Assembly: GCF_006385175.1 (NCBI RefSeq)
Contig: NZ_VFIY01000003.1
Span: 1-38,581 of the forward strand
Origin: Emcibacter nanhaiensis
Lineage (GTDB): Bacteria > Pseudomonadota > Alphaproteobacteria > Sphingomonadales > Emcibacteraceae
DNA length: 38,581 nt
Reading direction: 5' to 3'
Positions 7,968 through 16,319 of this stretch are shown here, one piece after another. The stretch's first letter is position 1, and each line of letters opens with the position of its first letter. The position numbers and the translations under genes are program-made. A model generated the notes under the pieces. The model did not search any database. It had not been told where the DNA came from and saw nothing but the letters and a program-made list of their open reading frames with translations.

Positions 7968-8717
7968 ATGCGCAAGAAACAAAAAGATGATCCCAAAAGC
8001 GGCACGCTGGTCGAGATGGCCCATGCGGCGCTGAAAAAGGATATCATTGCCGGATTTCTTCGGCCCGGCGAGAAGTTGCGTGTGGAGCACCTGAAGCAGA
8101 AATACGGGGTCAGCAGCGGCACCCTGCGTGAAGCGCTGACGATGCTGATTGCCGACAAGCTTGTGGAAGTCGAAGGGCAACGGGGCTTTACCGTCGCATT
8201 GGTTTCTGCTGAGGATTTGAAAGATCTTTGCCACATCCGGATCCTGCTGGAGAAGGAAGCGATCAGAGAGTCCATTGAACATGGAGATGATGAGTGGGAA
8301 GCCAGTGTCGTGTCCTCCTACCACATCCTCAGCCGGGCGACGAAGGCTTTTTCCGAAAACCCCAAGGATGAAAATTTGCTTGCCGAGTGGGAACGCCGAC
8401 ATCGCGAATTTCATCTTTCCCTGATTTCCGCTGCACCGTCCGCGTGGATCCGTTACTTCCTGGATACAGCTTATCAGCAGTATGAGCGTTACCGTCATAT
8501 GTTCCTGGAAGTTGCAGAGGAATTTTACAAGGATCGTGACGCCGCTGCAGAGCATGAGGCATTGCTGAATGCTGTACTGGACAGGGATGCTGATCTGGCG
8601 GCGAAATTGATTGAAGAGCACCTGACACTGTCCATCAACGAGTGGGTGGGATATTTCGAAAAAATTGGCGCCTTTGCCTCCTCCGAGGATGCGGCAAAAG
8701 TGAAGAAGGCTGGATAG
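7968..8717 (+). CDS. GntR-family transcriptional regulator, FCD subfamily
   Basis: A 249-residue regulator. Residues 13-80 form the winged helix-turn-helix (LKQKYGVSSGTLREALTML is the recognition part). Residues about 85-240 are an all-helical FCD effector domain with the usual histidines (RHREFHLSL, AEHEALLNAVL, EEHLTLS), which in this family often bind a metal and a carboxylate ligand. FCD regulators typically repress catabolic operons until an organic acid intermediate binds. I chose ATG 7968 because AAGGAG lies nine bases upstream; the longer TTG form at 7926 would absorb it. The gene is embedded between an oxygenase and a dehydrogenase gene in the same direction, so it likely controls its own operon. 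Its operator was not identified. Confidence 0.88.
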   Translation: MRKKQKDDPKSGTLVEMAHAALKKDIIAGFLRPGEKLRVEHLKQKYGVSSGTLREALTMLIADKLVEVEGQRGFTVALVSAEDLKDLCHIRILLEKEAIRESIEHGDDEWEASVVSSYHILSRATKAFSENPKDENLLAEWERRHREFHLSLISAAPSAWIRYFLDTAYQQYERYRHMFLEVAEEFYKDRDAAAEHEALLNAVLDRDADLAAKLIEEHLTLSINEWVGYFEKIGAFASSEDAAKVKKAG

Positions 8718-8734
8718 GATTGGAAGTGACGACC

Positions 8735-9562
8735 ATGGCGCAGAACTATTTCGCTGACCGTTTTGCAGGAAAGGTGGCAGTTGTCACCGGCGCCGCCCAG
8801 GGCATTGGGTTTGAGGTGGCGAAACGGCTGGGCCTGGAAGGGGCAAATATTGTCGTTGCCGATGCCGCTGAGGTGCCGGCTCTTGAGGCTGTCGACGCTC
8901 TGAAACAAATGGGCATTTCTGCTGTAGGTTCTGTTGGTGATCTGACGTCTTTGAAGGTGGCAGAGGGAGCCATGGACCTTGCAGCGAAGGAGTTCGGCGG
9001 GCTCGATATTCTGGTGAACAATGTCGGCGGCGCCATCTGGATGAAGCCGTTCTGGCATTTTACTGAAGAGGAAATGCGCAGCGAGGTGGACCGTTCACTA
9101 TGGCCGACCCTGATGTGCTGCCGCGCGGTTGTCGACCAGTTCCGGGCCCGGGGAAGCGGCGTGATCGTAAATGTCGGGTCCAATGCGGCGACGGACGGAT
9201 TTTACCGCATTCCCTATTCTGCCTGCAAAGGCGGCGTCGTTTCGCTGACCAGGTCGCTGGCGGTCGAACTGGCGGGGTTCAATATTCGCGTCAATTGCGT
9301 CAGTCCGGGCGGCACCATGGCGCCGGAGCGTAAAACACCGCGCAGCGACAGTCCGATGGACGAACAGCAGCAGGAATGGATGGAGCAATTCATCAAACTG
9401 GTCAGGGAAGAAGAGATTCTCCCGGAATATGCCTCAGCTGAAGAACAGGCCGCTGTGATCGCCTTCCTGGCGTCAAGCGAGGCCGGCCATCTGACGGGTG
9501 AGGTGATTGAGACAGGCCGGCGCGGGCGCCGGATCAAGGACATCCTCGGAGAGCTACCCTAG
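8735..9562 (+). CDS. SDR-family dehydrogenase, probable cis-dihydrodiol dehydrogenase
   Basis: A 275-residue short-chain dehydrogenase. The NAD(P) motif TGAAQGIG is at 18-25, NNVGG at 95-99 and the catalytic Ser149, Tyr161 and Lys165 (YSACK). It is of BenD/dihydrodiol dehydrogenase type and probably rearomatises the cis-diol made by one of the flanking oxygenases to a catechol. The C-terminus is odd: where classical SDRs end in a TGxxxxVDGG strand this one reads TGEVIETGRRGRRIK and runs on, which may alter substrate binding. The ATG at 8735 is 17 bp after the GntR stop, with GGAAG upstream. A role as hydroxy-acid dehydrogenase cannot be excluded. Confidence 0.8.
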   Translation: MAQNYFADRFAGKVAVVTGAAQGIGFEVAKRLGLEGANIVVADAAEVPALEAVDALKQMGISAVGSVGDLTSLKVAEGAMDLAAKEFGGLDILVNNVGGAIWMKPFWHFTEEEMRSEVDRSLWPTLMCCRAVVDQFRARGSGVIVNVGSNAATDGFYRIPYSACKGGVVSLTRSLAVELAGFNIRVNCVSPGGTMAPERKTPRSDSPMDEQQQEWMEQFIKLVREEEILPEYASAEEQAAVIAFLASSEAGHLTGEVIETGRRGRRIKDILGELP

Positions 9563-9664
9563 ACCGTAAAAGGATTAGGCGCAGGTGCGCAGTGAATTGA
9601 TTGCCCGCAGGGGTGATGAAGAGTTGGAGATTGAGATGAAATCGAAGAGCTATAGGAGGCGTAA

Positions 9665-10855
9665 ATGAGCCAAAAAGCAGAAATAAGACCGGACCTTGTC
9701 TGGCCGACGGATGTGACCGACGTGCCGAAAGAAGTTTTCGTTCGGGAAGATATCTTCGAACAGGAACTGGAAGATATCTTTTACGGTCCCTATTGGCACC
9801 CGGTGGCCCACGAGGCGGAAATCCCCAATCCCGGCGATTTCAAGCTGTTTGACCTGGGACGTGTGCCTCTGTTGATTGCTCGCGGTGATGACAATGTGGT
9901 TCGCGTGTTTATCAACGCCTGTAGCCACCGCGGCAACCAGGTGGAAACTTCACCTTGCGGTAACAGCAAAGGTTTTGAGTGCCCCTATCACCGCTGGTCT
10001 TTCAAGAATGACGGCAGCTTGCTGAACTGTCCGGGATCAGAAGATTTCTCTCCCAAGTTCTCCAAGGAAAAATATGGCCTCAAGGAAGTCAAACAGCAGA
10101 ACCTGTACGGCCTGATCCTGGTAACCCTGAGCGATAATCCGCCGGAGTTCAACGACTGGGTCGGCCGCACTGCGGAAACCATCAAAAACCAGATCGGTCA
10201 CGAAGGCGGTCTCAAGCTTCTCGGCTACCAGAAGGTGAAATATGCCTCCAACTGGAAGGCCTATATGGACAACGACGGCTACCATGCGCCTCTGCTGCAC
10301 ACCGGTTTCCGTCTTCTCGGCTGGCAGTCCGGCGGCGGTCGCCAGTTCTACACCGAACATTGCCATGGCGGCGCTGAATCCCAGCTGAAACCGGGCAAGT
10401 CCATGGGCGTGCTGAAAGATGAATCCCTGATCGAATTCAAGGATGCCGACTGGGATTCCGGTTCCTTCGTCAGTGGCCTGTTCCCGATTACCATCATGGT
10501 GAAACACCTGGATTGTATCAGCATTCGTTTCGCTATCCCCCGGTCCGTCGACAGTACGGAAGTGCATTATGCCTATTTCGCCAAGAATGATGACAGCGAG
10601 GAAATGGCGCTGCACCGGGTGCGTCAGGCGTCCAACCTGCTTGGCCCGTGCGGCATGATCAGCATGGAAGATGCCGCGATTTTCCAGCGCATCCAGATCG
10701 GCAGCCACTCCCCGGGTGTTGCCACCTTCCAGAAAGGTGTGAAGGACCTGCATACCATTCCGACCGACATTCTTCAGAATGACGAAACAACCAATATCCC
10801 CCGCTGGGAGTACTACCGGAAACTCATGGGTTTCCACAAAGAAGGAGAGGCCTAA
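9665..10855 (+). CDS. Rieske oxygenase alpha subunit (oxygenase 2)
   Basis: A 396-residue Rieske oxygenase large subunit. The cluster ligands are Cys86, His88, Cys106 and His109 (CSHRG ... CPYHRW). The mononuclear iron site lies in MDNDGYHAPLLH with His207 and His212 and the bridging Asp204. It is shorter than and clearly different from oxygenase 1 and resembles enzymes acting on aromatic or alicyclic carboxylates, so it probably attacks a different intermediate. AGGAGG lies 4-5 bases before ATG. Its stop and the start of the beta subunit gene overlap by one base (TAATG), implying translational coupling. The exact substrate and whether it acts as mono- or dioxygenase are unknown. Confidence 0.9.
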   Translation: MSQKAEIRPDLVWPTDVTDVPKEVFVREDIFEQELEDIFYGPYWHPVAHEAEIPNPGDFKLFDLGRVPLLIARGDDNVVRVFINACSHRGNQVETSPCGNSKGFECPYHRWSFKNDGSLLNCPGSEDFSPKFSKEKYGLKEVKQQNLYGLILVTLSDNPPEFNDWVGRTAETIKNQIGHEGGLKLLGYQKVKYASNWKAYMDNDGYHAPLLHTGFRLLGWQSGGGRQFYTEHCHGGAESQLKPGKSMGVLKDESLIEFKDADWDSGSFVSGLFPITIMVKHLDCISIRFAIPRSVDSTEVHYAYFAKNDDSEEMALHRVRQASNLLGPCGMISMEDAAIFQRIQIGSHSPGVATFQKGVKDLHTIPTDILQNDETTNIPRWEYYRKLMGFHKEGEA

Positions 10856-11346
10856 TGACTGCAATTTCACAGGATGTCCTCTATAAGCTGGACGAGCTCC
10901 AGAACCGGTACATCGCCGCATTGGACAGCAAGGATATCAAGGGTTGGTCCGATACCTTCAGCAAGGACAAGGATGCGACCTATATCTGCCGGTCCGCTGA
11001 AAATGAGTCCATGGATCTGCCCATCGCCCTGATGTATGACGACTGCCGCGCGCGCATCCTGGACCGGATCACCTTCATCACAAAAGTGTGGAAGGGCACT
11101 TTCCAGGACTATCGCACCCGGCACTTCACACAGCGTATTTCCGTGGAGCAGGAGTCCGAGAACACATACAAGATGCGGAGTAACTTCTCCATCGAGTATA
11201 CACAGGACCCGCATGCTTCTGCCAACCTGGCGGCCGGCGTGTATGAAGATGTTATTACGCTGGAGGACGGGGAAGCGAAATTCCTGTCAAGACGGGCTGT
11301 CTACGACACCACGGTTCTTCCGCAGTATATCGTGTATCCCTTCTAA
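10855..11346 (+). CDS. Ring-hydroxylating oxygenase beta subunit (partner of oxygenase 2)
   Basis: A 163-residue SnoaL/NTF2-fold small subunit. The arrangement LDELQNRYIAALDSKDIKGWSDTF, a central R-rich strand (YRTRHFTQRISV) and the C-terminal FLSRRAVYDTTVLPQYIVYPF match oxygenase beta subunits. The start codon overlaps the alpha stop codon. It is followed 21 bp later by the GMC gene. It has no catalytic residues and a structural role is expected. Confidence 0.85.
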   Translation: MTAISQDVLYKLDELQNRYIAALDSKDIKGWSDTFSKDKDATYICRSAENESMDLPIALMYDDCRARILDRITFITKVWKGTFQDYRTRHFTQRISVEQESENTYKMRSNFSIEYTQDPHASANLAAGVYEDVITLEDGEAKFLSRRAVYDTTVLPQYIVYPF

Positions 11347-11367
11347 TCAGGAAGACGTGAGGGTCAG

Positions 11368-12966
11368 TTGGACACCTTTGATTATATAATTGTTGGCGCC
11401 GGTTCGGCCGGTTGCGTGCTTGCGAACCGCCTGTCAGAAGATGGGCGGTTCCGGGTTCTTCTTGTGGAGGCGGGGCCAACGGACGGAACGCCGCTGATCA
11501 GTATGCCCAAAGGCTTCGGCGCGTTGCTGCAAAGCCAGTCCCATGTGCGGCATTTTGATGTTGCGCACGAAGACAAGGCCATGCGCAAGGAAATCTGGCC
11601 CAAGGGAATGACCCTCGGCGGATCAAGTTCCGTGAACGGCACCCTTTATGTACGGGGCCAACCCCAGGATTATGACGACTGGGAAGCACTTGGCGCCGCG
11701 GGCTGGGGCTGGGATGTCATCGGTGAATGCTACAAGCAGATGGAGGATAATTCCCTCGGTGCGGACGGGGTGCGCGGCGTTGGCGGCCCGTTGCATATTT
11801 CGCCGCATCCGGACCGGTCTCCGCTCAGCGAGGCAATGATTGATGCGGGTGTATCCTTGGGCCTCAAGCGCAGGGAAGATACCAATGGCCTCGACCAGGA
11901 AGGTATCGGTTATACCATGCGCACGATCAAGGACGGCGTCCGTGTAAGCGCCTCAAGCGCTTTCCTGCATCCGGCCAAAAAGCGCAAAAACCTGATTGTC
12001 GAGACCAGGGTCTTTGTCGAAAAAATTCTGTTCGAGGGAACCCGGGCGGTTGGCATTCGTTGTCGCCAGGGAGACCAGAGCATCGACTATAAAGCCGGGA
12101 AGGAAGTCATTCTTTCGGCCGGATCGCTGCAGTCGCCACAGCTGTTGCAGCTATCCGGGATCGGGTCGGCGGATCATCTGCGCGGACTGGGCATTGATGT
12201 GATCCAGGACAGCCCCGGCGTCGGGCAGAACCTGCGCGAACACTGGATGAATATTGTCCAGCAAAAGCTCCAGGTGCCCGCCAGTACGAATTTTCAGTTC
12301 GGCGGTTTCCGGCTGCTGGTCAATGCATTGCAGTATTTCCTGTTCAAAAGAGGGCTGATGTCGACCAGTTCTCACGAGGTGATCGGTTTTGCCAAAACCC
12401 GGCCCGGTCTTGACCGGCCGGATGCGGAAATTGTTTTCGCTCCCTTCTCCCTGGTACAGGGCGGGGAGGAAGCAAAATTTGCCTTCGAGCCGTGGCATGG
12501 CATCCAGATGCACGGCTTTCAGCTGCGTCCGGAAAGCCAGGGCAGCGTCATGATCAAGTCTGCCGATCCGGCAGATCAGCCGGTGATCAAACCCAATTAT
12601 TTTGCCACCGAAAATGATCGCCAGACCGCGATCAGCATTGTGCGCTATATCCGTGAACTGCTCGCGCAACCTGCCTTGAAGGACTTTGTTGCCGAAGAGA
12701 CGCTTCCCGGACTTGATGTGCAATCGGATGACGAGATCCTGTCTGTCGTCAAGAAAACCGGCAGTTCGGTCTTCCATGCTTCCGGGACCTGTAAAATGGG
12801 CCAGGACGACATGGCGGTTGTTGATCCCGAGCTCCGTGTCCGCGGTGTTTCAGGTCTGCGGGTTGTGGATGCTTCGGTAATGCCGACGCTGGTGTCCGGT
12901 AACACCAATGCTGCGGCCATGGTGATCGGCTGGCGGGGATCGGATCTGATATTGAAAGACGCTTAG
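11368..12966 (+). CDS. GMC-family FAD oxidoreductase (alcohol/choline dehydrogenase-like)
   Basis: A 532-residue flavoprotein of the glucose-methanol-choline family. The FAD dinucleotide motif [15 protein letters not shown] starts at residue 10, the GMC signature [14 protein letters not shown] is near residue 85-100, and the C-terminal active site has His470 ([10 protein letters not shown]) with Asn512/Asn514 (SGNTNAAAM). Such enzymes oxidise primary or secondary alcohols. Together with the aldehyde dehydrogenase at 14271 it could convert a hydroxymethyl group to the acid, suggesting that methyl-substituted or hydroxylated alicyclic substrates are handled. The start appears to be TTG at 11368, with TGAGGG five bases upstream; no better in-frame ATG precedes the FAD motif. 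Confidence 0.87.
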   Translation: MDTFDYIIVGAGSAGCVLANRLSEDGRFRVLLVEAGPTDGTPLISMPKGFGALLQSQSHVRHFDVAHEDKAMRKEIWPKGMTLGGSSSVNGTLYVRGQPQDYDDWEALGAAGWGWDVIGECYKQMEDNSLGADGVRGVGGPLHISPHPDRSPLSEAMIDAGVSLGLKRREDTNGLDQEGIGYTMRTIKDGVRVSASSAFLHPAKKRKNLIVETRVFVEKILFEGTRAVGIRCRQGDQSIDYKAGKEVILSAGSLQSPQLLQLSGIGSADHLRGLGIDVIQDSPGVGQNLREHWMNIVQQKLQVPASTNFQFGGFRLLVNALQYFLFKRGLMSTSSHEVIGFAKTRPGLDRPDAEIVFAPFSLVQGGEEAKFAFEPWHGIQMHGFQLRPESQGSVMIKSADPADQPVIKPNYFATENDRQTAISIVRYIRELLAQPALKDFVAEETLPGLDVQSDDEILSVVKKTGSSVFHASGTCKMGQDDMAVVDPELRVRGVSGLRVVDASVMPTLVSGNTNAAAMVIGWRGSDLILKDA

Positions 12967-13074
12967 AGTGCTATTTGAATGGGAGGGTGCGCCGTATTTT
13001 CGGTATAATTTTAATCAGGGTATTTATGCCCGGCGTTTAACCCCTAACAAAATTGAAGTGGAAAGAAGAACAAG

Positions 13075-13383
13075 ATGAGCTTGATAAAAGTATGTGACGA
13101 AGGGCAGCTTAAGCCCGGCGAAATGATGGCCGTTGAGAATGATGAGTTGCCGCCTATCGCGCTCTATAACATCGATGGCACATATTATGCCACCTCCAAT
13201 ATTTGCACGCACGCCATCGCCATCCTGACGGAAGGCTTTCTCGAAGGCGACACCATTGAATGCCCGCTGCATGGCGGCGCTTTCAACGCCAAAACAGGCG
13301 AAGCAACAAATTTCCCCTGCGAAGAGCCGCTGCAGACCTATGAGGTCCAGGTGAAGGACGGGGAAGTCTTTATCGAGGCTTAG
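13075..13383 (+). CDS. Rieske-type [2Fe-2S] ferredoxin
   Basis: A 102-residue soluble Rieske ferredoxin. Cys44-x-His46 (CTHA) and Cys63-x2-His66 (CPLHGG) bind the cluster. This is the usual size of three-component dioxygenase ferredoxins such as NahAb or BphF. It shuttles electrons from the reductase at 2146 to one or more of the Rieske oxygenases. A GGAAAGAAG stretch precedes ATG. The 108-bp gap upstream carries an isolated TATAAT at 13004 without a matching -35. Confidence 0.92.
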   Translation: MSLIKVCDEGQLKPGEMMAVENDELPPIALYNIDGTYYATSNICTHAIAILTEGFLEGDTIECPLHGGAFNAKTGEATNFPCEEPLQTYEVQVKDGEVFIEA

Positions 13384-13452
13384 CTGGCTAAGCTTTTGCA
13401 GGGCGGCCAGGCGTTTCTGGTCATCAGAATTATATCCAAAAGGAGTGAATAA

Positions 13453-14202
13453 ATGAGTGAAAAAGTTGCACTGGTCACAGGAGCCGCGGCGGGTATCGGC
13501 GCAGAAATTTGCCGCCGTCTCGCCAGCGAAGGTTATGCCGTTGGCGTGCTTGATATCAATATCGATGATGCCTCCAGGGTTGCCGACGAGATCGTGGCTG
13601 CAGGTGGCAAGGCGATTGCGCTCGAGGCCAGTGTGGCAGACCGTCCCCAAGTCATAGCGGCGGCGGACAAGCTGCGCGCGGAATATGGTCCGATCACTAT
13701 TCTGGTCAACAATGCAGGGATTACCGGCTGGGTGCCGTTCGAAGAAATCACCGATGACGACTGGGACCGGATGATGGCGATCAACACGCGCGGTGTGTTC
13801 ATCCCGACCCAGGTTATTCTGCCGGACATGAAGGCCGCCAAATGGGGCCGGATCGTGAATATTTCCTCGTCTTCCGCCCAGTCCGGAACCGCCCTGATGG
13901 CGCACTATTCTGCCTCAAAGGGTGCTGTTATTTCCATGACCCGCAGCCTGGCACTGGAACTCGGCCCGCTTGGCATTACCGTGAATAACGTGCCGCCGGC
14001 CTCCATCGCCGGAACCGTGATGTTCGAAGCGACTAAAGACAAGATGCCGCTGACGGTTGAGCAGATTGCCCAGATGTTGCCGGTTCGCCGGATGGGTGAA
14101 GCACAGGATATTGCCAATGCCGTTGCCTGGCTGGTCAAGGAAGAAACAGGATACGTCACCGGCCAGACCATCGGCGTTAACGGCGGTCGTGTGGTTTCCT
14201 GA
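13453..14202 (+). CDS. SDR-family oxidoreductase (FabG-like)
   Basis: A 249-residue classical short-chain dehydrogenase. The cofactor motif TGAAAGIG is at 9-16, NNAG at 86-89, the catalytic serine in ISSSS at about 139, Tyr152 and Lys156 (YSASK), and a normal C-terminal GQTIGVNGG. AAAAGGAG lies eight bases before ATG. It probably oxidises a secondary alcohol or dihydrodiol from one of the oxygenases. The family is too broad to name a substrate. It lies between the ferredoxin and the aldehyde dehydrogenase, with 68 bp to the next gene. Confidence 0.85.
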   Translation: MSEKVALVTGAAAGIGAEICRRLASEGYAVGVLDINIDDASRVADEIVAAGGKAIALEASVADRPQVIAAADKLRAEYGPITILVNNAGITGWVPFEEITDDDWDRMMAINTRGVFIPTQVILPDMKAAKWGRIVNISSSSAQSGTALMAHYSASKGAVISMTRSLALELGPLGITVNNVPPASIAGTVMFEATKDKMPLTVEQIAQMLPVRRMGEAQDIANAVAWLVKEETGYVTGQTIGVNGGRVVS

Positions 14203-14227
14203 CAGGACGTAACTTTTAGTCTAACAG

Positions 14228-14255
14228 CCGGTTGCCTGTGAGTGCAGGCAACCGG
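14228..14255 (+). promoter_or_regulatory. Perfect hairpin overlapping the ribosome site of the aldehyde dehydrogenase gene
   Basis: CCGGTTGCCTG (14228-14238) pairs with CAGGCAACCGG (14245-14255) over 11 bp with a 6-nt loop. The right arm ends in the first bases of the GGAGGGAGA ribosome site (14254-14262). No T-tract follows, so it is more likely a translation-control or RNA-processing element than a terminator. Confidence 0.6.
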
Positions 14256-14270
14256 AGGGAGAGAAATCAG

Positions 14271-15737
14271 ATGTCCTCTACCGAAACAATCCAAAATACT
14301 TCGGCTGCCTCCGCAGATGAAATTCAGCGGATGCTGGACGAGAAACTGGCGCTGCAGCGTGCCGCCGTAGAGAAAGAGCCCTATCCGGAGCTTGCGGTGC
14401 GCAAGGACCGTCTCCAGCGCGCACTTGATGCGACATTGAAGAATGAAAAGCGGATCGTGGAAGCAACGCAGGCGGATTTCGGCCATCGGCCGGAACTGAC
14501 TGTGCTGCTGGCGGATCTGATGTTTCCCGTCGCCGCCCTGAAGCATGCGATCAAGAATGTCGATCGCTGGGTGCGTCCGGAAAAACGTCGGGCCGATTTC
14601 CCCATGAACCTGCTTGGCGCCAAGGCCTATGTTTTCTACCAGCCGCTTGGCGTTGTCGGGATCGTCGCGCCCTGGAACCTGCCGTTCGGTCTCGGTTACG
14701 GGCCGTTGGCCGGTGTTCTGGCCGCGGGCAACCGCGCCATGATCAAGCCGTCTGAACTGACGCCGGCAACTTCCCAGCTGATGGAGGACATCACGGCGGA
14801 GGTCTTTGATCCTGACGAGGTGACTGTCGTGCAGGGCGGTGTCGATGTGGCAAGCCGTTTCTCGGCCCTGCCGTTTGACCATCTTATTTTCACCGGCAGC
14901 GCGCCGGTGGCCCGCCACGTGATGCGGGCGGCCGCCGACAACCTGACTCCGGTGACCCTGGAGCTGGGCGGCAAGGCGCCGGTGATCATTGCCGAAGGGG
15001 CTGATCTGGACGTCGCGGTAGAGAAAATCGTCAACTACAAGATGGGTAACGCCGGTCAGGCCTGCATGGGTATCGACCACGTCATGGTGCACCACAGCGA
15101 CCGCGATAAATTCGTCGAGATCCTGAAAAGCAAAATGGCCGAGTTCTTCCCGGACTATGCCCATAACCCGGATGTCTGCGACGTTTTCCTGCCGAACCAG
15201 CGTAATCGACTGGCCGGCCTGGTGAAAGATGCCGCAGAACGCGGCGCAAAGATCGACCTGATCGGCGAATATGACCTTGAGAAACTTGCCGAGACTTGGA
15301 AGTTTCCGCTCGCTTTGGTGATTGATCCGCCGCAGGATGCGGAAGTGATGAAGGATGAGATTTTCGGTCCCGTCCTGCCGATCATCAGTTACGACACCCT
15401 GGAAACGGTGGTTGAGAGGGTTAATTCCGGGGAACGGCCGCTGGCGCTTTATTTCCTCGGTGGTAACAAGGAGCAGCAGGAATATCTGCTGCGCAACACC
15501 TGGTCCGGTGGCGTGACTTTTGACGACATCATGCTGCATGCCCTGACCCAGGACCTGCCGTTCGGCGGGGTTGGGCACAGCGGTATGGGCCGCTATGGCG
15601 GTCATGCCGGGTTCAAGACCTTCTCCAACCCCAAGGCCGTGGCGCATCCGCCCAAGGTCAATCTGATCAAGATGAACCCGCCCTATAACGACAAAATGTC
15701 AGCTATGATCCGCAAGTTCATGGGCATCAAGGAATAA
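14271..15737 (+). CDS. NAD(P)-dependent aldehyde dehydrogenase (coniferyl-aldehyde dehydrogenase-like)
   Basis: A 488-residue aldehyde dehydrogenase. Asn136 (APWNLPF), Lys159 (IKPSE), Glu231 (LELGGKAP) and the catalytic Cys265 (GQACMG) are all present. The FTGSAPVARHV stretch and overall sequence resemble the coniferyl/aryl aldehyde dehydrogenase branch that acts on aromatic aldehydes. It probably oxidises the aromatic aldehyde released by the NahE-like aldolase, or the aldehyde made by the GMC enzyme. ATG 14271 has GGAGGGAGA upstream, partly folded into a hairpin. It is the last gene of the co-directional series and is followed by a strong bidirectional terminator. Confidence 0.9.
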   Translation: MSSTETIQNTSAASADEIQRMLDEKLALQRAAVEKEPYPELAVRKDRLQRALDATLKNEKRIVEATQADFGHRPELTVLLADLMFPVAALKHAIKNVDRWVRPEKRRADFPMNLLGAKAYVFYQPLGVVGIVAPWNLPFGLGYGPLAGVLAAGNRAMIKPSELTPATSQLMEDITAEVFDPDEVTVVQGGVDVASRFSALPFDHLIFTGSAPVARHVMRAAADNLTPVTLELGGKAPVIIAEGADLDVAVEKIVNYKMGNAGQACMGIDHVMVHHSDRDKFVEILKSKMAEFFPDYAHNPDVCDVFLPNQRNRLAGLVKDAAERGAKIDLIGEYDLEKLAETWKFPLALVIDPPQDAEVMKDEIFGPVLPIISYDTLETVVERVNSGERPLALYFLGGNKEQQEYLLRNTWSGGVTFDDIMLHALTQDLPFGGVGHSGMGRYGGHAGFKTFSNPKAVAHPPKVNLIKMNPPYNDKMSAMIRKFMGIKE

Positions 15738-15759
15738 AATCCCTTCCCACAGCTGAAAA

Positions 15760-15791
15760 AAAACGCGCCTCAAATTACTGGGGCGCGTTTT
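15760..15791. terminator. Bidirectional intrinsic terminator
   Basis: AAAACGCGCC (15760-15769) pairs perfectly with GGCGCGTTTT (15782-15791) around a 12-nt loop. The A-rich run on the left (eight A's) and the T run on the right make it work from both sides. It separates the convergent aldehyde dehydrogenase (+) and SnoaL-like (-) genes. Confidence 0.88.
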
Positions 15792-15814
15792 CTGTTTCCA
15801 AAGGGTAAAACCCG

Positions 15815-16219
15815 TCAGGCCCGCCGCAGGGTTTCGAACCGGCGTGACTGGAAATACCAGCGACCATCCTTCTTTACATATTCATCGTGGTGGCAGCCGA
15901 CCAGGGTCATCTGATCGCCGTTCTTGCGGGTGATGAATTCCTGGCTGTACACCTTGCCGGTCGCTTTATCACCGTCGATTGCCAGTTCGTTAGGAAAACC
16001 ACTGATAGACACGAACTCGATGTGTTGCATAAGGTTTTCATAGACGGCAACAACTTTATCCCGGCCTACGACCGGTTCATCCAGCATGTCGATCTTCCAG
16101 GAACCGTCCTCGGCAAAGGTATCGCCCCATTTGGCGCTATCGCGTCGCATGGCGGCGGCGAAGAATGTGCTGATAAGCTCCTGGATGGCCAGCTGATCTT
16201 CGATCTGGGTGTTGCTCAT
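15815..16219 (-). CDS. SnoaL/NTF2-fold protein, likely small-subunit partner of oxygenase 3
   Basis: A 134-residue SnoaL-like protein. IEDQLAIQELISTFFAAAMRRD, WGDTFAEDGSW and the closing WYFQSRRFETL are typical of the SnoaL_4 group. It is shorter than true dioxygenase beta subunits. It lies 100 bp downstream of the Rieske alpha gene at 16320-17699 on the same strand, with GGGAG before its ATG, so it may be that enzyme's small subunit or an isomerase/dehydratase acting on its product. The fold alone does not settle the function. Confidence 0.75.
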   Translation of the reverse strand: MSNTQIEDQLAIQELISTFFAAAMRRDSAKWGDTFAEDGSWKIDMLDEPVVGRDKVVAVYENLMQHIEFVSISGFPNELAIDGDKATGKVYSQEFITRKNGDQMTLVGCHHDEYVKKDGRWYFQSRRFETLRRA

Positions 16220-16319
16220 TTTGATCTCCCTGATTGCATGTAGTTGTCAGATTATATGTTTCTTTCACGAGACAAGGGGACTTATCAAAAGTCCCCTTGC
16301 ATCGCATCCCCCCAAGATG

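Noticed and set aside
13004-13009. TATAAT before the ferredoxin gene
   Set aside because: There is no -35 at 16-18 bp and no extended -10 bases; the gene fits as part of the long operon.
13905-15647. Open frame of 580 codons on the - strand
   Set aside because: It lies fully antisense to the aldehyde dehydrogenase, whose catalytic residues are intact. It has no family resemblance and reflects GC-rich third codon positions.
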